From positions 1-64,000 of the forward strand of contig JAFRNW010000022.1 of the NCBI GenBank assembly GCA_017429985.1: 64,000 bases of DNA, given 5' to 3'. Below the pieces are notes generated by a model. It did not search any database. It saw only the letters and a list, made by a program, of their open reading frames with translations, and was not told where the DNA came from. The position numbers and the translations under genes were made by a program. This stretch comes from Clostridia bacterium (lineage in GTDB: Bacteria; Bacillota; Clostridia; Christensenellales; CAG-138). Shown here piece after piece: positions 23,736 through 33,084 of the stretch. Position 1 is the stretch's first letter, and every line of letters starts with the position of its first letter.

Positions 23736-24707
23736 ATGAAAAATGCGAAGACAGATGTAGTGGCACTGGGCGAGCTTCTCGTGGATTTCACGCAGAGCGG
23801 CATAAGCCCGCAGGGCAATCCGCTTTTTGAAGCCAATCCGGGCGGCGCGCCTGCAAACGTGCTTGCCATGCTCAGAAAACTGGGGAAAAGCTGTGCCTTT
23901 ATCGGAAAAGTCGGAAGCGACAGCTTTGGAAACATGCTGGCACAGACCCTGGTCGATGCAGGCATCAATGCGACCGGCCTGAAGCGGGACGCGGAGATCC
24001 CCACAACGCTGGCGGTGGTTTCCACGCTCCCGGACGGCGACCGCGATTTCAGTTTCTACCGGAAACCGGGAGCGGATGTTCTGCTCCGCGTGGATGAACT
24101 GGACAACGATCTTCTGAACGACTGCCGCATCTTTCATTTCGGAACACTGTCCCTGACCACGGAACCGTGTGCCTCCGCTACGAGGGCAGCCGTAAAGATC
24201 GCAAAGGAAAGCGGGGCATTGATTTCGTTTGATCCGAATCTGCGGCCTCCCCTCTGGGACAGCGAAGAGGACGCGAAGGCGGCCATCCGCTGGGGCATGG
24301 CCCAATGCGATGTTCTTAAAATTGCGGATAACGAACTTTTGTTCATGACCGGTGAGACCGATCCCGCAATTGGAGCTGCGATTCTGAAAGAACAATTTCC
24401 CAATATCCGTATGCTGAACGTCACCTCGGGGCAGGAAGGGAGCCGCTCTTTCTTCGGCGGGGAATCGGTGTTTGAGCCTGCCCGCAGCGAGGGAGGAGTC
24501 ATCGAAACTACGGGAGCGGGCGATACGTTCTGTGCCTGCGTGCTGAATTTTGTTCTGGAACACGGGTTGGAAGACCTGCGGCGGTCGGATCTTTCCGAGA
24601 TGCTGCGGTTTGCGAACGCCGCGGCGTATATTGTGACCACCAAAAAAGGAGCGATCAAATCCATGCCGGAGAGATCGCAGGTGGAAGAACTCCTTCGCCT
24701 GCGATAA
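23736..24707 (+). CDS. PfkB-family fructokinase
   Basis: A 323-residue ribokinase-family sugar kinase. The N-terminal substrate motif reads GELLVDF and GGAPANVLAML, and the C-terminal signature ETTGAGDTFCACV has the catalytic Asp and anion hole (G-A-G-D). SFDPNLR and DNE motifs fit bacterial fructokinases of the ScrK/CscK type. It should phosphorylate the fructose released when sucrose or sucrose 6-phosphate is cleaved. It begins 6 nt after the phosphodiesterase stop and closes the PTS operon. No clear terminator follows; a bulged hairpin without T-run lies near 24710-24735. Confidence 0.9.
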   Translation: MKNAKTDVVALGELLVDFTQSGISPQGNPLFEANPGGAPANVLAMLRKLGKSCAFIGKVGSDSFGNMLAQTLVDAGINATGLKRDAEIPTTLAVVSTLPDGDRDFSFYRKPGADVLLRVDELDNDLLNDCRIFHFGTLSLTTEPCASATRAAVKIAKESGALISFDPNLRPPLWDSEEDAKAAIRWGMAQCDVLKIADNELLFMTGETDPAIGAAILKEQFPNIRMLNVTSGQEGSRSFFGGESVFEPARSEGGVIETTGAGDTFCACVLNFVLEHGLEDLRRSDLSEMLRFANAAAYIVTTKKGAIKSMPERSQVEELLRLR

Positions 24708-25043
24708 ACGGTCCGTTTTCCGGACGGATCCCTGCAGATCGAAGCATAGACAGGCGGATGCTCTTTTGCAGGATGTTCCGATTTCTTATTTGAAGGGATT
24801 TCTTTCCCAAGGGAGAACGGTTCCTGCGCCTGAAAAGCAATGAATAAGAATGATACCCCAATGATTCCGGCCCCCGTTTTCTGCGTGCAGATAACGGAGG
24901 CCGTTGCCTACCTATACTCTGAGCTGAACGGAAGCATTCCAGGATGATTCCGGGCAGATTTCTCTTTTTTTTCATTCTGCGTTATCTTTTCCGGCTTTCC
25001 GGTCTCTTTATAAGTGAAACCGGTTTTGAAAAGGAAATAGAGT
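24708..25043. other. Intergenic region between fructokinase and ECF sigma genes
   Basis: A 336-nt gap. It contains the inverted repeat at 24869-24902 and, just before the sigma gene, the sequence TGAAAC (25015-25020), which resembles the -35 of ECF promoters but lies too close to the start codon to be the sigma gene's own promoter with a normal leader. No coding frame with support. Confidence 0.4.
24869..24902. repeat. Imperfect inverted repeat in the fructokinase-sigma gap
   Basis: GGCCCCCGTTTTCTGC and GCAGATAACGGAGGCC pair almost completely around a 2-nt centre. No T-run lies on either side, so it may be a protein-binding site or a decayed bidirectional terminator. Confidence 0.45.
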
Positions 25044-25565
25044 ATGAGACAACACGAACAATTTGATCGAATCTATGACGAAACGCGCGACGAGATGCTT
25101 CGCTTTGTAATGCTCCGGACCGGTGCCGCTTCGGAAGCGGAAGACCTGTTTCAGGAAATCTACCGCCGGTTTTTTATCCGGCTGACACGGGGCGCATTTC
25201 CAATCCTCGACCCCAGGCGATACCTGTTTTCCATTGCAAAAAAAGTGCTGGCAAACTATTACCGAAACACCGCAAAGATGAAAACGGTGGAGGAGCCCCT
25301 TCCGGAAGATACGGATATCGCGGCGGAGGATGAGCCGATCGATGAACGGTTATTCCGGGAGGAGAGGATGGATGCGGTCTGGCGTTTTCTGGACAGCGAA
25401 CCGGAATTGAACCGGCGGACATTCCTTCTGTATTACGGCTATGAACGCTCGCAGAAACAGATTGCTGCCGCGCTGGGCATCAGTGAAGAGGCGGTTCGCC
25501 AGAGACTGTACCGAACACGCGGGAGGATTCGCGCGATGCTGAAACAAGAGGAACAGGAACGGTGA
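25044..25565 (+). CDS. ECF-type RNA polymerase sigma factor
   Basis: A 173-residue sigma-70-family protein with region 2 (residues ~10-80; EAEDLFQEIYRRFF is the region 2.2 core-binding helix) and region 4 (~115-170; helix-turn-helix QKQIAAALGISEEAVRQRLYRTRGRIRAML). Regions 1 and 3 are absent, as in ECF sigma factors. The start is preceded by AAAAGGAAA. Its stop overlaps the start of the following membrane protein gene, which is placed like an anti-sigma factor. The target promoters are unknown; the signal would be sensed by the downstream protein. Confidence 0.92.
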   Translation: MRQHEQFDRIYDETRDEMLRFVMLRTGAASEAEDLFQEIYRRFFIRLTRGAFPILDPRRYLFSIAKKVLANYYRNTAKMKTVEEPLPEDTDIAAEDEPIDERLFREERMDAVWRFLDSEPELNRRTFLLYYGYERSQKQIAAALGISEEAVRQRLYRTRGRIRAMLKQEEQER

Positions 25566-27169
25566 CAGGTATGAACGAACATGATTTTTATAAACAAATG
25601 ATCCATGACCGCGCAGTCAATGACGCGATGGTCAAAGCAAGGATAAAAACGCAGGCGAGCGGCTCGTTCGCGTGGAAGAGAGCGGCTGCGATCGCGACAT
25701 TTTCTCTTGCGGTACTGGTCGGGACAGCGTTTGCCATTCCGTCCGCCCGCGCGGAGATCCTTTCGTGGTTCCGCGTTTCTACGCCGCAGGATTATCTGGC
25801 AACGGACAAGGAGGCGCGTGCAGAGATCCCGGAACTGGATTCGTTGATTGCGTCGCCGGAGCCGGAAAACGGGTTTGCTCTGCTCCCGATCGACCGAACG
25901 GATTCCAAGGCTGTCAACAGCGAGGGAGCGCTGAAGATGTCGGATTTCTTTTATCAAAACAGCGACATTCAGCTCGGTGACGCAATGTTTGACGGTCAGT
26001 TTTTTTACCAGACGATTCATATGAACGGCCTGTCAGGGCTGTATCTTTTGGAAGACTATACTGGCGGCTGGCAGACCGGCGTGCAGGTCGATCCGTATGC
26101 GGTCTGGGGGCTGTACGAAAACGGGCCCGATGAGGAATACCTGACAGGAAAATGGACATTGTACGAGCGTCCGTTCGGCAGACTCATTTATGAACTGCAG
26201 GATGGAACAAGAATGGGCGGTACGTTTGATTTGGGAACTGCGATTGAACCGTATCTGATGACACTGTTCGAGAAGGGACTGATCGGAGAGGAAAGTCCTG
26301 AAAACGCACAGGAGCAGATCGACGCCATGAACCGCGAATACCTCGAACAGAACGGACTGAACGCGGTCGCTTCGATCTGGGCGCCGGAAGAGATCGACCT
26401 GGCAGACTACGCGGATGAGGACGGAAACCTGACAGTGAAGGTTTTCTACGAGGTTGAAGTCTGTGAGGAAGATCGGGGAGACGGCAGCTTTGTACCAGCC
26501 ACAGAACTCTTCAAGGCCAGACTCGGCACGATCACGGTCAATATAGGAGCATATCAGAAACTGGAATCAAGCCAGGTTGAAACCTCAGGCACTGATGTTG
26601 TCTGGGGTGCGGAGACGGTATCGCTCAGCCGAGTTGATATTGACTTCGGGAAGAGCGACGACGGGTATGCCGACGACCGCATTTCCTTTTCGAAGCAGCG
26701 CGTTTCAACGGAAGGCCTGTCGATGCGTGTGGAAGATGTGAAAATGGACGCCCTCGGAATCCGCGATCTCACGATTCGCGTCTGTGTTCCCGAATCGTGG
26801 ACGAAAGAAGAGCGGAAAGCGTTTGCTACTTCGTTGGAATTCAAAGTGCTGATTAACGGCGAGCGCGGGGACTGGTATTTGAACTCTTACAACTGTTCCG
26901 TTCAGGAGGACGGTTCCATATTGTTCGGCGCCAGGGCTCTTGATGAAGTCCCCTACGACATGCTCAAATCCATCCGGGAGATTGCCTTTGTCCCAAAGCT
27001 TCGCACATTCGAATCGGTCGAGTGCTTTGATGCAAAGGATAGATCCCTTGGAATACTGAATCCCGCTTATGGCGAAATCATGTGGAGCGATCCGGGAGTC
27101 CACGGATGGGATCATGACAATATCGTGACGGAATTTCCGCAATACACGCTTGTGCTGAAGGTTCAGTAA
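25562..27169 (+). CDS. Membrane protein with probable anti-sigma function (DUF4179-like)
   Basis: A 535-residue protein with a short charged cytoplasmic N-terminus (~35 residues), one membrane span (~37-58) and a large extracytoplasmic beta-rich region. This layout, together with a 4-nt overlap with the ECF sigma gene, is typical of the large anti-sigma-like proteins of Clostridia (DUF4179-type). Translation may begin at GTG 25562 or at ATG 25571. The extracellular segment has two apparent modules (about 95-290 and 300-535) with many Asp/Glu residues. It is likely to hold the sigma factor inactive until an envelope signal arrives; binding is inferred, not seen in a motif. A strong terminator follows. 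Confidence 0.72.
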   Translation: MTGMNEHDFYKQMIHDRAVNDAMVKARIKTQASGSFAWKRAAAIATFSLAVLVGTAFAIPSARAEILSWFRVSTPQDYLATDKEARAEIPELDSLIASPEPENGFALLPIDRTDSKAVNSEGALKMSDFFYQNSDIQLGDAMFDGQFFYQTIHMNGLSGLYLLEDYTGGWQTGVQVDPYAVWGLYENGPDEEYLTGKWTLYERPFGRLIYELQDGTRMGGTFDLGTAIEPYLMTLFEKGLIGEESPENAQEQIDAMNREYLEQNGLNAVASIWAPEEIDLADYADEDGNLTVKVFYEVEVCEEDRGDGSFVPATELFKARLGTITVNIGAYQKLESSQVETSGTDVVWGAETVSLSRVDIDFGKSDDGYADDRISFSKQRVSTEGLSMRVEDVKMDALGIRDLTIRVCVPESWTKEERKAFATSLEFKVLINGERGDWYLNSYNCSVQEDGSILFGARALDEVPYDMLKSIREIAFVPKLRTFESVECFDAKDRSLGILNPAYGEIMWSDPGVHGWDHDNIVTEFPQYTLVLKVQ

Positions 27170-27220
27170 CATGGAATCGGGTTCCATTTCCGAACATTCA
27201 GAAGGAATTAAAACAACGTA

Positions 27221-27246
27221 CCGGGCTCCGATCTTTCGGAGCCCGG
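27221..27246 (+). terminator. Terminator-like hairpin after the sigma/anti-sigma operon
   Basis: Perfect 11-bp stem CCGGGCTCCGA/TCGGAGCCCGG with a TCTT loop, 51 nt after the stop at 27169 and 37 nt before the end of the convergent gene at 27284. The following sequence is CATTTCC, a weak U-tract, so termination in either direction is plausible. Confidence 0.75.
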
Positions 27247-27283
27247 CATTTCCATGGGCCAGTTTTGATTCTCAAGTCGGCGA

Positions 27284-29269
27284 TTACGGATCGAGACGCT
27301 GGATATTGAAGCCTGCGTAGTAGCCTGCCGCGACGGCTTCGTTCATCCGGGCCGGTTTTTTGGCATCACCGACGATGACGGCGTTATTGGATGCATTGTA
27401 GAGTTCCCATGCCTGATCGGCGAGGGACTGCATTCCGACGCCGACGATCACATTGTCCGCAGTGATTTCCGTTTCGGTTCCGTCAGCGGCTTTGATCCTG
27501 ACCCCGTTCTCCGTGATCTCCGAGACCGTGCATTCGAGCATCATATTCAGATTGCCGAGTTTTTCCATTTCAATGGTCATGCCGAGCCAGTGAATGAACG
27601 GAGCGCCCTTGCCGTATTTGTCGGTCATCTCCACGATGGTCACGTTCTTGCCCTGGTATTTCGCTGCGAAGATGCCTTCCTCGCATCCGACCATTCCCCC
27701 GCCGATGAATACGAGATTCTGACCGAGTTCACGCTCGTGGATCTCGGTCGCCATTACGACCTTCGGACTGTCGATACCGGGAATGTCCGGACGGATCGGT
27801 GCCGCGCCGATAGCGATAATGACGTCATCAAAATCGTTTTCCCGGATGAATTCCGGCGTGACGGTGAAGTTGAGTTTTACTTCTATGTTCGGCGCTTTTT
27901 CGATCCTTCTCGCGAGGACCTCGGTAAACCTCTTCAGATCCTTTTTGAAATCCGGATACCAGGCGGCACGCAGCATGCCTCCGAACCCCCCGGTCTTTTC
28001 AGCGAGGAGCACGCTGTGCCCGCATTCCGCGGCTCCGAGAGCAGCTTCCATGCCGGCCGGGCCGGCTCCGACGACGAGCACTTTGTGGCTGCCCATCCTC
28101 TTGATGTCCGGGAACGTGTTGAATACCATTTTATATTTCGGATTGACCGCACAGTAAGCCTCGCCGAGCGGGTACTTGACGTACGGGACGAATCCCATGC
28201 TCATACACTCGTTGCAGCGTGTGCAGAGCATGATATCATCCTCTTTTCCGAGCCTTGCCTTTTCGGCGAACATCGGATCCGCCAGCAGCTCTCTGGCAAG
28301 GCCGATGCCGTCGACCTGACCGCTTTCAACGAGCTCCTCCATCTGGTCGAGATCGCCGTAGCCTCCTACGCTGATAACGGGGATCTTGACGGCTTTCTTG
28401 ATCTCGATTGCGGGAAGACGGTTGCAGCCCCGCTCCATAAACATGCACGGGAACATGCGGGCGCTTGCCCGCTTGTCATCGAAGGTTGCCGCCGAAACGG
28501 TGATCATGTCGATGTAGGGCTCCAGCATCTTTGCCGTTTCGACGACGTCTTCCATGGTTGCGCCGTTCTCCATGTAATCGGATCCGCTCAGGCGGAACTC
28601 GATCCCGAAATCGGGGCCGCATTTTTCTCGCACGTTTTTGGCAACTTCCATCAGGAATCTGGCTCTGTTTTCAATGCACCCGCCGTACTGGTCGGTACGC
28701 TTGTTTGTGTTGGGCGATAGAAACTGGTTCAGAAGCCATCCGTGGCCGCCCTGGATGGTGACGAGATCGCATCCGCCGATCATGGCGATCTCTGCGGCGT
28801 CTCCGAATTTGTTGACGATACGGTCGATCATGGCCTGATCCATTTCGGTCGTATAGTGTTCGCCGCTTCCGTAATGCGCCATGCCGCCGGTGGGGCCGTA
28901 TACTTTTCCGCCGGGCGTATATTTGGGATCCGCCCTTCTTCCGGGGTGGATCAGCTCGATGGAGGCAAGTGCGCCGAAGTTGTGGATCCCTCTGGTGCAC
29001 TCGCGCATTTCCGGTATATATTTCGGATCGTCCATCCTGTGGACGCTGCCGTGGTTGTTGCCGGTCGCATTATCAACGAGCGTCTCTCCGAGACACACGA
29101 TGCCGACGCCGCCTCTTGCGATATCCGCGTAGAATTTGTGCGCCGTCGGCCGCATAAAGCCGTCACTGGTCGATCGTGCGCCCATAGGGGCGGCCATGAT
29201 CCTGTTTTTGGAGACCAGGGATCCAAATCTGAGGGGGGTAAACAATGCCGGGTATTTTGTCTGTTTCAT
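27284..29269 (-). CDS. Old-yellow-enzyme / 2,4-dienoyl-CoA reductase-type Fe-S flavoprotein
   Basis: A 661-residue enzyme with three parts. An N-terminal FMN-binding TIM barrel (~1-340; start YPALFTPLRFGSLVSKNR) has active-site segments IELIHPGRRA and DQYGGCIENRARFL. A 4Fe-4S cysteine cluster follows (CTRCNECM then YCAVNP). The C-terminal region is an FAD/NAD(P)H-binding disulfide-oxidoreductase-like domain (VVGAGPAGMEAALGA; VFIGGGMVGCEEG). The architecture is that of 2,4-dienoyl-CoA reductase, 2-enoate reductases and BaiCD/BaiH. It should reduce an activated C=C bond with NAD(P)H. The start at 29269 follows GGAGG. It is the last gene of a peptide-type ABC operon, so its substrate may be imported. 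Confidence 0.9.
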   Translation of the reverse strand: MKQTKYPALFTPLRFGSLVSKNRIMAAPMGARSTSDGFMRPTAHKFYADIARGGVGIVCLGETLVDNATGNNHGSVHRMDDPKYIPEMRECTRGIHNFGALASIELIHPGRRADPKYTPGGKVYGPTGGMAHYGSGEHYTTEMDQAMIDRIVNKFGDAAEIAMIGGCDLVTIQGGHGWLLNQFLSPNTNKRTDQYGGCIENRARFLMEVAKNVREKCGPDFGIEFRLSGSDYMENGATMEDVVETAKMLEPYIDMITVSAATFDDKRASARMFPCMFMERGCNRLPAIEIKKAVKIPVISVGGYGDLDQMEELVESGQVDGIGLARELLADPMFAEKARLGKEDDIMLCTRCNECMSMGFVPYVKYPLGEAYCAVNPKYKMVFNTFPDIKRMGSHKVLVVGAGPAGMEAALGAAECGHSVLLAEKTGGFGGMLRAAWYPDFKKDLKRFTEVLARRIEKAPNIEVKLNFTVTPEFIRENDFDDVIIAIGAAPIRPDIPGIDSPKVVMATEIHERELGQNLVFIGGGMVGCEEGIFAAKYQGKNVTIVEMTDKYGKGAPFIHWLGMTIEMEKLGNLNMMLECTVSEITENGVRIKAADGTETEITADNVIVGVGMQSLADQAWELYNASNNAVIVGDAKKPARMNEAVAAGYYAGFNIQRLDP

Positions 29270-29288
29270 ATGAGCCTCCGTAATCAAT

Positions 29289-30266
29289 TCAATTCAGACT
29301 TGCCGCATGGTGGCAGGCACACGACCTGCCGCCCGGGAAGGCAGTCTGTTCGGGCTTGACCGTTCTGCATGTTTCGGTCGCGTAAGGACATCTCGGTGCA
29401 AAGCAGCAGCCCTCGGGGATGGTCGTCAGATTCGGCGTTGAGCCGCGAATGGTATACAGTCTTCTCGATTCGGTGTCGAGTCTCGGGATGCATTTGATCA
29501 GGCCTGCCGTATAGGGATGGAGGGGATTCCGGAAGATATCCCTCGTGTTGCCCTGCTCAACGATCTGGCCTGCATAGAAAACTGCGATACGGTCGACGAG
29601 GGAAGCCACGACGCCCATATCATGGGAAATGAAGACGATTCCCATACCGGTCTCCTTACGGAGCTTCTGGATCAGCCGGATGATCTGCGACTGGATGGTG
29701 ACGTCCAGGGCGGTCGTCGGCTCGTCGGCGATCAGCAGTTTCGGTGAACACGCGAGCGCAATCGCGATCATCGCCCTCTGACGAAGACCGCCGGACAGCT
29801 GGTGCGGATAGCAGCCGATCCTTTGTTCCGCGTCGGGCATTTCGACCATTTTCAGCAGTTCGACGGCTCTGTTCAGAGCCTGCTTCATGGTCATTCCCTC
29901 GTGCAGCCGCAGACTTTCCGCAATCTGTACGCCGATCTTTTCCACCGGATTCAGACACCGCATCGGTTCCTGGAAAATCATGGAGACTTCCTTGCCCCGA
30001 ATCTTTTGCATTTCCTTTTCGGGAAGGTCCATGATGCTGCGCCCGTTCAGTTCGATATCCCCGGAGATCATTGCGGGAGGGGACTGGATCAGTTTCAGCA
30101 CGCTGGAAAACGTCACGCTTTTTCCGCATCCGGATTCACCGATCACGCCAAGGGCTTCCCCCGGCGCAAGATCGACGCTGACGCCGTTGACGGCGTGGAT
30201 CTGTTTTCCTCCGACCGGGAAAACGACGCGCAGGTCTTTGATTCTGAGCATTTTGTTTTCTGCCAT
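29289..30266 (-). CDS. Oligopeptide/dipeptide ABC transporter ATPase (DppD/OppD type)
   Basis: A 325-residue ATPase with Walker A GESGCGKS, Q-loop FQEP, signature LSGGLRQR, Walker B LLIADEP and the switch His (VFISHDMG). The C-terminal oligopeptide-transporter extension has the cysteine motif C-x5-C-P-x8-C (CCFAPRCPYATETC), which binds an Fe-S cluster in some members. The start at 30266 has a GGAGGCGG box; the 45-codon extension upstream lies in the permease gene and was rejected. It pairs with the DppF-type ATPase at 31136 to energise the two permeases. Confidence 0.93.
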   Translation of the reverse strand: MAENKMLRIKDLRVVFPVGGKQIHAVNGVSVDLAPGEALGVIGESGCGKSVTFSSVLKLIQSPPAMISGDIELNGRSIMDLPEKEMQKIRGKEVSMIFQEPMRCLNPVEKIGVQIAESLRLHEGMTMKQALNRAVELLKMVEMPDAEQRIGCYPHQLSGGLRQRAMIAIALACSPKLLIADEPTTALDVTIQSQIIRLIQKLRKETGMGIVFISHDMGVVASLVDRIAVFYAGQIVEQGNTRDIFRNPLHPYTAGLIKCIPRLDTESRRLYTIRGSTPNLTTIPEGCCFAPRCPYATETCRTVKPEQTAFPGGRSCACHHAASLN

Positions 30267-30280
30267 TTGCGCCGCCTCCT

Positions 30281-31108
30281 TTACAGATACGAGTTGCGAA
30301 TCTTCGGATCGAGGTAATCCCTGATCCCGTCGCCGAGCAGATTGAATCCCAGCACTGTCAGCGCGATGAACAGGCCGGCAAAGCCCGCAGTCCACGGACA
30401 CTGGAACATAAAGCTCTTGCCCTCATTCACGACCAAACCCCAGGAGGGGGTCGGCTGCGGAATTCCGAAACCCAGGAAACCAAGAGAGGACTCCGCCAGG
30501 ATGCACCCGCCCATGGCGGAGGAGAACACGACGAGGATGTGCGGCAGAACGTTCGGCAGGATATGCCGGAGAACGATGCGCATAGGCCCGGACCCCATGG
30601 AAACAGCGGCTTTGGTAAAACCTCTCTCGCGGATGGAAAGGGTGTTTGACCTGGTCATCCGATAGAACATGGGAATGCACGGGATGCCGATCGAGAGGAA
30701 CATGGTCCTGACCGAAGCTTTCAGAATGATACCGATGATCAGGGAGCTTAACAGCATGGGGAAGGACATGAAAACGTCCATGATCCTGCCGATGATGAAA
30801 TCCACGGCACCGCCGAAGTAAGCGGAAACACTTCCGATCAGGGTCCCGCAGACCGCTGCGAGAAGCGTGGCGCACACCGCGACGGACAAGGAGATCCTTC
30901 CGCCGTAAAGGATCCTGGTCCAGACGTCGCGTCCGTAGTAATCCGTTCCGAAGGGATGCCCCGGTCCCGGTGCAAGGTGTTTGTTCGGGAGATCGACGCT
31001 GCTGTAATCCCCGCTTGTGATCAGAGGCGCAAGAAGGACCAGCAGCACGATCAACAGAATCAGTACGCCTCCGATCACGATTTGTTTGTTTTTGAGAATC
31101 GATTTCAT
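30281..31108 (-). CDS. Oligopeptide ABC transporter permease (DppC/OppC type)
   Basis: A 275-residue permease with an N-terminal OppC-type span (IVIGGVLILLIVLLVLLAPLI), a short periplasmic loop (HPFGTDYYGRDVWTRI) that is diagnostic of the DppC group, and five further spans with the EAA coupling loop before LPNVLPHILV. It forms the translocation pore with the DppB-type permease. It lies between the two ATPase genes, 14 nt upstream of DppD. Confidence 0.93.
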   Translation of the reverse strand: MKSILKNKQIVIGGVLILLIVLLVLLAPLITSGDYSSVDLPNKHLAPGPGHPFGTDYYGRDVWTRILYGGRISLSVAVCATLLAAVCGTLIGSVSAYFGGAVDFIIGRIMDVFMSFPMLLSSLIIGIILKASVRTMFLSIGIPCIPMFYRMTRSNTLSIRERGFTKAAVSMGSGPMRIVLRHILPNVLPHILVVFSSAMGGCILAESSLGFLGFGIPQPTPSWGLVVNEGKSFMFQCPWTAGFAGLFIALTVLGFNLLGDGIRDYLDPKIRNSYL

Positions 31109-31135
31109 AGTGTCAGCCGTTCGTTGGTGGTCGGG

Positions 31136-32134
31136 TCAGGATATCGGTTCGCAGGCCAGGTGACACGCTACGAGGTGTCCCTCGGAAATCTCCCGGAGTT
31201 CGGGGGCCTCTTTCCTGCAGCGGTCCGTCGCGTAGGGGCATCTCGGGTGGAACGCGCATCCTCCCGGAGGATTGATCAGACTCGGGACGCCTGCTTCGAT
31301 ATGGTTGACTTCCACCGGAATATCGGGGTCTGGCTCCGGCATGGCCAGAAACAGCGCCTTGGTATATGGATGCCGGATGTTGCGCGAAAGCTCGTGCTTG
31401 TCTGCAAGTTCGACGATCCTGCCGAAGTACATGACGGCGATCCGGTCCGACATGAATTTGACGATCGACAGGTCGTGCGAGATAAACAGATAGGTCAGTT
31501 CCAGCTGTTCCTTCAGATCCAGAAGAAGGTTGATCACCTGAGCCTGAACGGAAACGTCCAGCGCCGACACCGCTTCGTCCAGTATGAGAAAACGGGGGGA
31601 CAGGGTAAGCGCACGCGCAATGCAGAGCCGCTGACGCTGACCGCCGGAAAGCTGGTGCGGATATCTGCTCAAAAAGTCGGAGGGAATATCCACCCGGTCG
31701 AGCAGGGAAAGAATGATCTCCGTTCTTTTTTCGGCGGGACCGATTCCCTGGATGATCAGCGGCTCTTCCATGATCTGCCGGATCGTAAACCGCGGGTCAA
31801 GAGAATCATACGGATCCTGGAACACGGTCTGGATATCTTTCCGGAGCTCTTTCAGCTTTGAGGAGCTGAGGTTCGTCAAATCCTTTCCTTCGAACAGGAT
31901 GCTTCCGGAATCCGGTTTCTGCAGTCCCAGCAGCATGGATCCCAGCGTGCTTTTTCCGCAGCCGGATTCCCCGACCAGTCCGAATATCTCGCCCTTTTTG
32001 ATTTCGAGGCTCAGGTCTCGGACCGCGTAATAGGAAAGTTTCTTGAACCCTCTTCCGGTCGATATCGAAAACTTTTTATTCAGATATTCCGCCTTCAGCA
32101 GGAGCTGATCGGCTGTATTCGTGCTTTGTGTCAT
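31136..32134 (-). CDS. Oligopeptide ABC transporter ATPase (DppF/OppF type)
   Basis: A 332-residue ATPase with Walker A GESGCGKST, Q-loop FQDPYDSLDPR, signature LSGGQRQRL, Walker B FLILDEAVSALD, switch His (LFISHDLS) and the C-terminal Cys-containing extension (CAFHPRCPYATDRC). Its ATG overlaps the stop of the DppB-type permease gene (TGATG), which couples their translation. This F-type subunit supplies one of two ATPase sites of the heteromeric importer. Confidence 0.93.
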   Translation of the reverse strand: MTQSTNTADQLLLKAEYLNKKFSISTGRGFKKLSYYAVRDLSLEIKKGEIFGLVGESGCGKSTLGSMLLGLQKPDSGSILFEGKDLTNLSSSKLKELRKDIQTVFQDPYDSLDPRFTIRQIMEEPLIIQGIGPAEKRTEIILSLLDRVDIPSDFLSRYPHQLSGGQRQRLCIARALTLSPRFLILDEAVSALDVSVQAQVINLLLDLKEQLELTYLFISHDLSIVKFMSDRIAVMYFGRIVELADKHELSRNIRHPYTKALFLAMPEPDPDIPVEVNHIEAGVPSLINPPGGCAFHPRCPYATDRCRKEAPELREISEGHLVACHLACEPIS

Positions 32135-33069
32135 CAGCTTTCACCGGTAACCCTGATACGGGGGTCTGTTAAGGCGACAATGATGTCGGTCAGGATGTTC
32201 GCCGCGATCATGAGCGCGGCGATAACGAGCGCGGTGCCCTGGATCATGGGATAATCCCGGACTGTGATCGCATCGATCAGGAGTTTTCCGATCCCGTTGC
32301 GGACAAACACGGTCTCGAGAACGATTGCGCCGGCCATGGCGGACGCCAGATTGTAACCGATCATCGTAATGATGGGGATCAGGGCGTTTCCCAGCGCATG
32401 ACGGAAAAGGATGCTTTTTCTTGACACGCCCTTTGCTTTTGCGGTCCGGATGAAATCTTCCTCCATGATTTCCAGCATGGAAGAACGCGTTGTCCTGACG
32501 AGTGTCAAACCGAGAACCATGGTGATGACCGGTCCGATCAGCGTTTTGTAATGCGGGATATCCGGGCGGTTGCTGATGACCGGGATGATCCCGAGCTTGG
32601 AAGCGAAGATCGTAAGCACCCACAATCCGATATAGAACGTGGGCAGCGACATTCCGACGGTGCTCAGGATATTGATCAGGATATCCGGCCACCTTCCCCG
32701 CTTCGCGGCGGCGAGTACGCCGAGCCCGACTGCTATGACGGAACTGATGACGACGCCGACAAGCGCCAGTTCGATGGTGCTGGGCAGAGCTGTTCCGATC
32801 ATTTCAGAGACGGGTCTGGAGTAACTGACCGAGGTGCCGAGATCTCCGGTCGCAAAACCTTTCAGGGCGATGACAAGCTGCTCGCCTACAGAGCGGTTAA
32901 GCCCGTGGGATTCCCGGTAGATGTCGATCTGCTCCTGGGTCGCGTTTGCTCCGAGCATGACTTCGGCTGGATCACCCGGGATCATCCTGACAGCAAAAAA
33001 GACAGCCAGGAAAACGCCCAGCAGGGTCGGTACCGCGGATATGATTCTTTTGAGAATGTAACTGATCAT
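32134..33069 (-). CDS. Oligopeptide ABC transporter permease (DppB/OppB type)
   Basis: A 311-residue permease starting ISYILKRIISAVPTLLGV, the usual DppB N-terminus. It has the periplasmic region MIPGDPAEVMLG, six membrane spans and the EAA loop region (RTAKAKGVSRKSILFRHALGNALIP) that docks on the ATPase. It is the first gene after the substrate-binding protein, separated from it by a 58-nt spacer with a stable hairpin. Confidence 0.93.
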   Translation of the reverse strand: MISYILKRIISAVPTLLGVFLAVFFAVRMIPGDPAEVMLGANATQEQIDIYRESHGLNRSVGEQLVIALKGFATGDLGTSVSYSRPVSEMIGTALPSTIELALVGVVISSVIAVGLGVLAAAKRGRWPDILINILSTVGMSLPTFYIGLWVLTIFASKLGIIPVISNRPDIPHYKTLIGPVITMVLGLTLVRTTRSSMLEIMEEDFIRTAKAKGVSRKSILFRHALGNALIPIITMIGYNLASAMAGAIVLETVFVRNGIGKLLIDAITVRDYPMIQGTALVIAALMIAANILTDIIVALTDPRIRVTGES

Positions 33070-33084
33070 AATAGAATAACGGAA

